From Nautiliaceae bacterium (GTDB taxonomy: Bacteria; Campylobacterota; Campylobacteria; Campylobacterales; Nautiliaceae): a DNA stretch of 35,558 nt. The position numbers and the translations under genes were made by a program. Numbering within the stretch: the stretch's first letter is position 1; every line of letters starts with the position of its first letter. The notes beneath the pieces were generated by a model. The model was not told the origin of the DNA, did no database searches, and was given only the letters and a program-made list of their open reading frames with translations. Below are positions 28,471 through 35,558 of this stretch, in pieces. Location of the stretch: NCBI GenBank assembly GCA_027062985.1, contig JAMOSR010000072.1, positions 1-35,558 of the forward strand, read 5' to 3'.

Positions 28471-29187
28471 ATGGCTGGACATAATAAGTGGTCTAAAGTA
28501 AAACATATAAAAGCAAAAGAAGACGCTAAAAAATCAAAAATTTTCACAAAACACGTAAGAGCCATTATGACGGCTGCAAGACAGGGGGGCGGTAATCCCG
28601 ACAATAACCCGGCTCTTCGTCTTGCAATTGACAGGGCAAAAGCCGATTCTATGCCTATGAGCAATATTCAAAGAGCTATAGATAAAGCTACCGGCAATCT
28701 TGACGGAGTTGTGTTAAGCGAAGTAACATACGAAGGCTATGGACCTGGCGGAGTCGCTATTATGGTTGAATGTTTAACTGATAACAAAAACAGAACGGTA
28801 GCGGAAATAAGACACGCTTTTAAAAAAGCGGGAGGAAGCCTTGGTACCAGCGGAAGCGTTGCTTGGATGTTTGAAAAAAAAGGTGTTATCGTAGTAAACA
28901 GAAGCGATAAAGACGAGCAGGTTATGGAAAGCGCTATAGAAGCGGGAGCCGAAGATATAAAAGAACTTGACGAAGTATTGGTTATAGAATCTTCTCCTGA
29001 AGATTTTAATGCCGTTTTAGAAGCGGTTAATGCTATCGATGGTATAGAAATTCTTGAAAGTAACGTTCAGCTCGTTGCCATTAACGAGAGTGAGGTAGAT
29101 GATGAAACCGCTGAAAAAGTGGAAAGGCTTATAGAAGTTTTAGAAGATATAGATGATGTTCAAAACGTTATCCATAATATGGCATAA
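28471..29187 (+). CDS. YebC/PmpR family protein
   Basis: [57 protein letters not shown]. Confidence 0.96.
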   Translation: MAGHNKWSKVKHIKAKEDAKKSKIFTKHVRAIMTAARQGGGNPDNNPALRLAIDRAKADSMPMSNIQRAIDKATGNLDGVVLSEVTYEGYGPGGVAIMVECLTDNKNRTVAEIRHAFKKAGGSLGTSGSVAWMFEKKGVIVVNRSDKDEQVMESAIEAGAEDIKELDEVLVIESSPEDFNAVLEAVNAIDGIEILESNVQLVAINESEVDDETAEKVERLIEVLEDIDDVQNVIHNMA

Positions 29188-29240
29188 TTAACTTTAAGTT
29201 TATAAATACACTTTATAATATAAAAAATTAAGGAGATACA

Positions 29241-30116
29241 ATGAAAAAAATTATAATAGGTAGTTTAGTTACGGCTGGAGCGCTTTTTGCGTTTCCTGGA
29301 ATGATGGGCGGACAGATGAAAGGCAATGCGGGAATGCTCGGTCAGCCTATGAAGGGATTGACGGATAATACGGTACTTGCAACGGTTGACGGTAAAAAAA
29401 TTACGGTAAAAGAAATTAACTATTATCTTCAGGGAATAACCGGAGATAACAGAATCAGACTTCAAGACCTTCCGGCAAAACACGTAAGTCAGTTTGTAAA
29501 ACAGTATGTTGAAACGCTTGAAATTTACAAAAAAGCAAAATCAATCGAAAACACGCCTCAGTTTAAAGCTGCAAAAATGAAACTTGCCGTTGATATGTGG
29601 CTTAAAAACAGACTTAATCAAATTAAAGTAAGCGATGCGGAAGCTAAGAAATTTTATGAAGAAAACAAAGATATCTACTTTAAAACCACTCCTCAGGTAA
29701 AAGCTAGACATATTCTGGTAAAAGATGAAAAAACTGCTGAAAAACTGATTAACGAATTAAAAGGTTTAAAAGGAAAAGCTCTTGAAGAAAAATTTGCAGA
29801 GCTTGCTAAAAAATATTCAATCGGACCTAGTAAAGTTCAGGGCGGGGAACTTGGATGGTTTGACCCTAAACAGATGGTGCCTGCATTTGCCGAAGCCGTT
29901 AAAAATATGAAACCTGGAGAAATGACTTTAAAACCTGTAAAAACAAGATTCGGTTATCATATTATTTTAGTTGAAGGTAAAAAAGATAACAATTATATGC
30001 CGTTTGAGCAGGTAAAACCTCAGATAATAGAATATTTAAAAAGAGTTAAGTTACAAAAAGAACTTCAAAAGATTAAAAACTCTTCAAAAGTCAGCTATTC
30101 TATTCCTAAAAATTAA
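29241..30116 (+). CDS. Periplasmic peptidyl-prolyl isomerase (PEB4/SurA-like, parvulin)
   Basis: Signal peptide; parvulin domain VKARHILVKDEKTAEKL...GGELGWFDPKQMVPAFAEAV...VKTRFGYHIILVE; next to fba as in Campylobacter. Confidence 0.9.
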   Translation: MKKIIIGSLVTAGALFAFPGMMGGQMKGNAGMLGQPMKGLTDNTVLATVDGKKITVKEINYYLQGITGDNRIRLQDLPAKHVSQFVKQYVETLEIYKKAKSIENTPQFKAAKMKLAVDMWLKNRLNQIKVSDAEAKKFYEENKDIYFKTTPQVKARHILVKDEKTAEKLINELKGLKGKALEEKFAELAKKYSIGPSKVQGGELGWFDPKQMVPAFAEAVKNMKPGEMTLKPVKTRFGYHIILVEGKKDNNYMPFEQVKPQIIEYLKRVKLQKELQKIKNSSKVSYSIPKN

Positions 30117-30127
30117 GGAGGAGAGAT

Positions 30128-31195
30128 ATGGGTATTATGGACTTGGTTAAACCGGGAGTTTTAACAGGAAGTGAAGCGGCAAAAGTTTTGGATTACGCAA
30201 AAGAACATGGGTTTGCCCTTCCGGCTATTAACGTTGTGGGAACAAATTCCGTAAATGCTGTTATGGAAGCCGCTCGTGATGTTAATATGCCTGTTATTAT
30301 TCAGTTTAGTAACGGAGGAGCTCATTTTTGGGCGGGAAAAGGTCTTGATAACGAAGGGCAAAAAGCTGCGATTTTAGGTGCTATTGCAGGAGCTAAACAT
30401 GTTCATACCCTGGCTGAAGCGTATGGAATTCCCGTAATACTTCACACAGACCATGCTGCAAGAAAGCTGCTTCCTTGGATTGACGGTCTTATTGAGGCAA
30501 ATGCAAAACATAAAGAAAAATACGGAAGACCTCTGTTTAGTTCTCATATGCTTGATTTGAGCGAAGAACCTCTTGAGCAAAACGTGCAGACATGCAAAGA
30601 GTACTTAAAAAAACTAAGTGCGCTTGACATTATGCTTGAAATAGAACTCGGTGTAACCGGAGGTGAAGAAGACGGTGTCGATAATACTGGGATTGATAAT
30701 TCAAGACTTTATACTCAGCCTGAAGATGTTGCATATGCTTATAAAGAACTTAGCGAAGTTAGCGATTTGTTTATGATTGCCGCAAGTTTCGGTAATGTTC
30801 ATGGAGTATATAAACCGGGAAAAGTTAAACTTGAACCTGTTATTCTTAAAAATTCTCAGGAATACGTAAGAGAAAAATTCGGACTAAAAGATGAAAAACC
30901 AATTAGATTCGTATTTCACGGAGGAAGCGGAAGCGAGCTTAGCAAAATTCACGAAGCAATTGATTACGGTGTTGTTAAAATGAATATCGATACGGATACT
31001 CAGTGGGCTTTTTGGAGCGGTGTAAAAGCTTATATTCAAAAATATTGGGATTATTTACAAAGTCAGATTGGAAATCCTGAAGGCGAAGATAAACCTAACA
31101 AAAAATACTATGACCCTAGAAAATGGTTAAGAGAGGGTGAAAAATCTATGAAAGAAAGGGTTATTAAGGCTTATAAAGATTTAAGAGCTATTTAA
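30128..31195 (+). CDS. fbaA: Class II fructose-bisphosphate aldolase
   Basis: ALPAINVVGTNSVNAVMEAA; VILHTDHAARKLLPWIDG metal ligands; FHGGSGSELSKIHEAIDYGVVKMNIDTDTQWA. Confidence 0.95.
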   Translation: MGIMDLVKPGVLTGSEAAKVLDYAKEHGFALPAINVVGTNSVNAVMEAARDVNMPVIIQFSNGGAHFWAGKGLDNEGQKAAILGAIAGAKHVHTLAEAYGIPVILHTDHAARKLLPWIDGLIEANAKHKEKYGRPLFSSHMLDLSEEPLEQNVQTCKEYLKKLSALDIMLEIELGVTGGEEDGVDNTGIDNSRLYTQPEDVAYAYKELSEVSDLFMIAASFGNVHGVYKPGKVKLEPVILKNSQEYVREKFGLKDEKPIRFVFHGGSGSELSKIHEAIDYGVVKMNIDTDTQWAFWSGVKAYIQKYWDYLQSQIGNPEGEDKPNKKYYDPRKWLREGEKSMKERVIKAYKDLRAI

Positions 31196-32040
31196 TGCTC
31201 TCTTCTCCCATTACTCCTTTTATCTTTAAACAAAACTTCTATCATATAAAAAGAGATGATTTGTTAAAACCTTTTGAAGGTAATAAAGCCAGAAAATTTT
31301 ATTATTTTTTAAAACGAGATTTTCCTGAAATAAAAAGAGTGATATCTTTTGGGTCAAATCAGTCAAACGCTATGTATTCTTTAAGTAAGCTGTGTAAAAT
31401 TAAAGGGTGGGAATTTATTTATTATACCAATCATATACCTTCTTTTTTAAAACAAAATCCTCACGGAAATTATTTTGAAGCGTTAAAAAACGGTATTAAA
31501 ATAGTAGAGAGTGATTTAAGAGGAGATAAGTTAAGAGAGTTTGTTTTAGGGTTAAAAGATAAAAATACGTTGATTATAGAAGAAGGCGGCAGAATAAAAG
31601 AGAGCGAAGAGGGAATAAAAATTTTGGCGGATGAAATAAATGAATACTGTATAAAACATAACTTAAAAGTATTTTTACCAAGCGGTACCGGCACTACGGC
31701 TTATTTTCTCTCAAAACATTTGGATGTCGAGGTTATTACTGTTCCGTGCGTGGGGGATAGTGAATATCTCAAAAAGCAGTGGAGTTTTTTAGGGGGAGGT
31801 AAAATACCTGCTATTGTAGAGCCTAAAAGAAAATATTATTTCGGTAAACTTTATAAAAATTTATATGATGTATGGCTTGAACTTAAAAATGCGGGAATTG
31901 AGTTTGATTTGCTTTATGATGCTATAGGATGGGAAACTCTTCTTTATCATAATCTTCAAAATATTCTTTATATTCATCAGGGCGGTGTTTTAGGAAATAT
32001 TTCCATGGTAAAAAGGTATAAAAGAAAATTCGGATATTAA
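31195..32040 (+). CDS. PLP-dependent ACC deaminase / D-cysteine desulfhydrase-like protein
   Basis: IKRDDLLKPFEGNKARKFYYFL with the PLP-Lys motif; SFGSNQSNAMYSLSKLC; LPSGTGTTAYFLS. Confidence 0.8.
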   Translation: MLSSPITPFIFKQNFYHIKRDDLLKPFEGNKARKFYYFLKRDFPEIKRVISFGSNQSNAMYSLSKLCKIKGWEFIYYTNHIPSFLKQNPHGNYFEALKNGIKIVESDLRGDKLREFVLGLKDKNTLIIEEGGRIKESEEGIKILADEINEYCIKHNLKVFLPSGTGTTAYFLSKHLDVEVITVPCVGDSEYLKKQWSFLGGGKIPAIVEPKRKYYFGKLYKNLYDVWLELKNAGIEFDLLYDAIGWETLLYHNLQNILYIHQGGVLGNISMVKRYKRKFGY

Positions 32041-32101
32041 ATTTTTTTTAAAAATGTAAAATTTTGGAGCAATGTTCATAATTTTTTCTTATATTAATTG
32101 T

Positions 32102-32117
32102 AAATGAATATTCATTT
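32102..32117. promoter_or_regulatory. Perfect 16-bp palindrome, candidate operator
   Basis: AAATGAATATTCATTT, about 36-51 nt upstream of the NuoL-like start and just upstream of an AT-rich -10 region (TAATATAAAG). Confidence 0.55.
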
Positions 32118-32152
32118 TGGTATTATTTTAATATAAAGCAAAAGGAGAGGTT

Positions 32153-34000
32153 ATGGGAGCCCTTGTTACTTTAAATATCGTTTTGCCATGGATTGCCGCT
32201 TTGATTATATATCTGGCGAAAAAAGATGTTGTTACCAACGTCCTTACGTTTTTGATGTTGCCATTGTTAAGTATTATTGCATATTTGGCGTATATTCAGC
32301 CGCATCCCGTGCTTATTGAAACGCCTAAATGGGTGGATTTGCTGATTACGGTGTATGATTTTGGATTACTTGCTTATTTCTTTTATCAGGGGATTGTAAG
32401 AAAAAATTCCTTAATTGCCATTTTGGCTTCTATTCAGCTTATTTTTTTGGTTATTGTTTTATTAATGATGAATCATTCGTTAACTCCTAACCTTTATATT
32501 GACGATGTTACTTTAATGTTTTATCTGATTGTTGCTATAGTAGGTGTGCCTATTGCGATTTTTGCTACAAAATATATGGATTACGGAGAAAAAGGAAAGC
32601 ATTCTTTTGTGGCTATTGTCGTGTGGTTTTTAGGTGTTATGAATTTTGCTGTGAGTGTAAACAATATAGAGTGGTTTTTTGCTCTTTTTGAAACAACTAC
32701 TCTGGCAAGTTATATTATGATAGGGTTTAGAGGAGATAAGGAAGCTGTTAATAATTCAAATCTGGCGTTATGGATGAATCAGATAGGTGGAATTGCCATT
32801 TTGTTGGCTTTAATGGTATTTATAAAAATAAACGGTGTTTATCATTTTACGGACCTTTTAAAAAATCCTTCTCTAATTTCGATGGCGGCTCTTGGATTTT
32901 TATCTCTTAGCGCCCTTGTTAAAGGGGCTCAAATGCCGTTTCATAAATGGCTTTTAGGAGCTATGGTCGCGCCGACTCCTGTTAGTGCTATTTTACATTC
33001 GGCCACAATGGTAAAAATAGCTCCATATCTTATTTTAAGAATTTCTCCGATTATAAAAGGAACTTTACTTGCAAAACTTTTAATAATTACAACCGGTTAT
33101 GTTTTTGTTGTTGCTGCGGTTATTGCGTTATCTCAGGATAATTTCAAAAAAATTCTTGCATATTCGACTATTTCCCTTTTAGGGCTTATGATGTTGGGAG
33201 CCGCTGTAGGAACGCCTGTTGCCGTGACTGCAAGTTTGGTTTTAATTATTTTCCATGCGTTTGCCAAAGGGTTTTTATTTGTGGAAGCGGGTGTTTTGGA
33301 AAAAGTTTTCCATGTTAAATATATAAATCAGATGAGAAGACTTATCGAAAGAGCGCCTCTTACTCTTATGTTTATATTTTTCGGATTTTTAAATATGACG
33401 TTTGTGCCTTTTGGTACATTTATCGGTAAATGGATGATGATAGAAGAGGTTAGCAACTTTTTGCAACATGGAAGTTATATATTGCTTATTATTTATGTCG
33501 GTGCGGGAAGTGCTTTTTTAAGTATTTTGTATATGAAAGTTTTGGGAATCAGCGTAAGAAAAGCTCATGGAATTGAAAAAATTAATTTTGTGAAATTACC
33601 TGCTACATTTAATTTCGTATCTGTATGGTATTACGTATGGCTTTTGAGTATGACTATTTTTATAGCTCCTTTTATTGCCGACTTTGTGGTACCTATAGCA
33701 GCTTCTATAGCCGGACAGGCTGATATTTATGCCACAGGACTTACTCTTCATATGTATGATTCGACATTGTATTTTTGGCAGATTTTAGGGGCTTTAATTC
33801 TTATTTTCTTAATTCACGCATTGCCTTATTTTGTAAAATTTAAAGCGGATGTTGTTCATCCTTATAACTGCGGTGAAGTTTTTCCAAGGCATATGGAGAC
33901 ATGGAATTTTGAATGTATTGCCAGATATGAGGGATATTTTGTAGCATTTAGTATAGCTTTATTTATTATGGTTGTAGTTCTTGGAGGAGGTTTATTATGA
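32153..34000 (+). CDS. Proton-translocating antiporter-like subunit (NuoL/EchA/HyfB-like), group-4 hydrogenase or related complex
   Basis: About 615 aa, many TMs; LSALVKGAQMPFHKWLLGAMVAPTPVSAILHSATMVKIAPYLI. Confidence 0.88.
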   Translation: MGALVTLNIVLPWIAALIIYLAKKDVVTNVLTFLMLPLLSIIAYLAYIQPHPVLIETPKWVDLLITVYDFGLLAYFFYQGIVRKNSLIAILASIQLIFLVIVLLMMNHSLTPNLYIDDVTLMFYLIVAIVGVPIAIFATKYMDYGEKGKHSFVAIVVWFLGVMNFAVSVNNIEWFFALFETTTLASYIMIGFRGDKEAVNNSNLALWMNQIGGIAILLALMVFIKINGVYHFTDLLKNPSLISMAALGFLSLSALVKGAQMPFHKWLLGAMVAPTPVSAILHSATMVKIAPYLILRISPIIKGTLLAKLLIITTGYVFVVAAVIALSQDNFKKILAYSTISLLGLMMLGAAVGTPVAVTASLVLIIFHAFAKGFLFVEAGVLEKVFHVKYINQMRRLIERAPLTLMFIFFGFLNMTFVPFGTFIGKWMMIEEVSNFLQHGSYILLIIYVGAGSAFLSILYMKVLGISVRKAHGIEKINFVKLPATFNFVSVWYYVWLLSMTIFIAPFIADFVVPIAASIAGQADIYATGLTLHMYDSTLYFWQILGALILIFLIHALPYFVKFKADVVHPYNCGEVFPRHMETWNFECIARYEGYFVAFSIALFIMVVVLGGGLL

Positions 34001-34827
34001 TAAATGTAATTTTGACTGTTTTAGCCCCTTTGATTGGAGGAGTTGTTTATGGAATTGAGAGGGTTGTAAAAGCTAGAATGCAAAAAAGAGTAGGGCCTCC
34101 GCTTCTTCAGCCGTTTTATGATTTTTTTAAGCTTATGGATAAAAGACCTATTATGATTCACTCTTTACATGCTCTTATGGGAATTATGTATTTTATAGCC
34201 GAGTGGTTTGCATTAGCCGTTTTACTGCTTGGAAACGACCTTTTAATAGCGGTCTTTTTTCATGTAATAGCGGTTCTTGCGTTGGTAATAGGGGCTAGCA
34301 GTGTCAGAAGTCCGTATTCGGTGCTTGGGGCGTTAAGGGAACTTATGCATATGATAAGTTATGAGCCTTTAATGGTTTTAATGGTGGTGGCTTTATATTT
34401 AGTTGTGGGAAGTTTTGATATTAGAGATGTTTTAAATTATGAAGGTTATCCTATATTGGAAATTCCTCTAGTTTTTTTTGCATTTTTGCTTACCATTCCT
34501 ATGATGCTTCAAAAATCTCCTTTTGATGTGGCCGAGGCTCATCAGGAGATTATAGGCGGACCTGAAATAGAATACAGCGGGCCTTTTTACGAAGCTCTTT
34601 ATACCGGTAAATGGATTGAATATATTTATGTGTTTACATTTGTATTTTTATTTGGAGGAAGTCATTACTGGCTTGGTATTTTACTTGTAGTTTTAGCGTT
34701 TTTATTTATAAACCTGCTTGATAATTCAAGCGCTAGACTTGATTTTAGAACAATGGTTAAATTTGCATGGAGTGTATTAATACCTATGGCGGCGTTAAAC
34801 GTTATTTTATTAGCGCTGTGGCAGTAA
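33997..34827 (+). CDS. NuoH/EchB/HyfC-like membrane subunit
   Basis: KARMQKRVGPPLLQPFYDFFKLM; PFDVAEAHQEIIGGPEIEYSG. Confidence 0.9.
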   Translation: MINVILTVLAPLIGGVVYGIERVVKARMQKRVGPPLLQPFYDFFKLMDKRPIMIHSLHALMGIMYFIAEWFALAVLLLGNDLLIAVFFHVIAVLALVIGASSVRSPYSVLGALRELMHMISYEPLMVLMVVALYLVVGSFDIRDVLNYEGYPILEIPLVFFAFLLTIPMMLQKSPFDVAEAHQEIIGGPEIEYSGPFYEALYTGKWIEYIYVFTFVFLFGGSHYWLGILLVVLAFLFINLLDNSSARLDFRTMVKFAWSVLIPMAALNVILLALWQ

Positions 34828-34836
34828 GGAGAGGTT

Positions 34837-35328
34837 ATGGGATTTTTTAGTAAATTTAGAAAGAAATCGCCTTGGATTTTACATTATAACACAGGCGGGT
34901 GTAACGGGTGCGATATTGAAATACTCTCAGCCCTTGCCCCGAGATACGATATTGAAAGATTCGGGATGTTAAACAGGGGAAATCCTAAACAAGCGGATAT
35001 TTTATTGGTAACGGGGCCGGTTACAAAAAACTGTAAGGATGTTTTAAGAAGGCTATATCTTGAAATGGCTGAGCCTAAAGTGGTGGTGGCTATGGGAGCG
35101 TGTGCACATGGTGGCGGAATTTTTAGAAACTTTTATCATGTTGAAAACGGGGTAAACAATATTATTCCCGTAGATGTCTGGATTCCTGGATGTGCCCCGA
35201 GAGTTGAGGCTTTAATTGACGGCATGGTTGAGGCTGTTGAAATTTGGGAGAAAAAATCGAAAGAAAAAGAGTTTTTAAAAGACCATGAAAACGTAATTAA
35301 AACATTAGGAGTCGAAGATGATGGTTAA
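34837..35328 (+). CDS. NuoB/EchC-like [4Fe-4S] small subunit
   Basis: NTGGCNGCDIEILSAL; VVAMGACAHGGGIF; WIPGCAPRVEALIDGM. Confidence 0.92.
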   Translation: MGFFSKFRKKSPWILHYNTGGCNGCDIEILSALAPRYDIERFGMLNRGNPKQADILLVTGPVTKNCKDVLRRLYLEMAEPKVVVAMGACAHGGGIFRNFYHVENGVNNIIPVDVWIPGCAPRVEALIDGMVEAVEIWEKKSKEKEFLKDHENVIKTLGVEDDG

Positions 35329-35558
35329 TCCCGATATGCAAATAGAAGAGGTTACGCTGGAAAATGTGGTAGAAAAGATTAAAGACTTTTATGATGAAAA
35401 CGAATGGAATTTTATTACCGTAAACGCTACCGACCTTGGAGGAGAGCTTCAGATTGACTGGCTTTTTTCAAAATATAAAGCTAAAAACATTATAAAAATA
35501 TTTAGGGCAAACGGTGTCTCTTATGATGCTTTTATTCCCTCTGTCGTTCCTGTTATTC
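35318..35558 (+). CDS. NuoC/EchD-like subunit, truncated by window end
   Basis: My translation: MMVNPDMQIEEVTLENVVEKIKDFYDENEWNFITVNATDLGGELQIDWLFSKYKAKNIIKIFRANGVSYDAFIPSVVPVI, open at the edge. Confidence 0.75.
   Translation, partial: MMVNPDMQIEEVTLENVVEKIKDFYDENEWNFITVNATDLGGELQIDWLFSKYKAKNIIKIFRANGVSYDAFIPSVVPVI

Noticed and set aside
28583-28592. G6 tract as a possible phase-variable site in yebC
   Set aside because: Only six G, inside the conserved [11 protein letters not shown] motif; too short and functionally constrained.
1-35558. CRISPR arrays, transposons, prophage, tRNA or rRNA genes
   Set aside because: No spaced direct repeats, transposase or phage proteins, or recognisable RNA genes were seen on reading both strands; a tRNAscan/Infernal run would be needed to exclude small RNAs.

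Overview
The window is an AT-rich, very densely coding bacterial chromosome segment. Its gene content fits Campylobacterota, most likely Nautiliales; this placement is inferred from protein families and local synteny such as peb4-fba and ciaD-like-cca, with no database search. I see no rRNA, tRNA, CRISPR array or mobile element. Main blocks: (1) rplI-hslV-hslU-era, followed by four coupled ORFs resembling a MshI/J/K/L-type (PilMN/PilO/PilP/secretin) apparatus, then HDOD, rnr and holA. (2) A minus-strand block with a NOSP-family protein, trmL, an untracked 43-aa small ORF, purU, a heme-motif chemoreceptor, cca, a CiaD-like protein, a TPR protein, leuB and leuD. (3) Flagellar flgG and flgF-like genes with a strong sigma54 promoter, divergent from rpoD. 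(4) A long rpoD-led run: nadE, lpxK, a YfgM/BamB-like pair, a Xer recombinase, coaX, hisG and a methyltransferase. (5) nth, yebC, peb4/fba and an ACC-deaminase-like gene. (6) The start of a group-4 (Ech-type) [NiFe]-hydrogenase or Nuo-like operon behind a perfect palindrome, truncated by the window end. The observations most worth follow-up are the split Msh-like secretin operon, the overlapping sigma54/sigma70 promoters with a long inverted repeat in the rpoD leader, an FNR-type box upstream of the NOSP gene, two heptanucleotide repeat loci at gene starts, the CiaD-like gene with an A9 tract, the YfgM/BamB-like pair, and the palindrome upstream of the hydrogenase operon.
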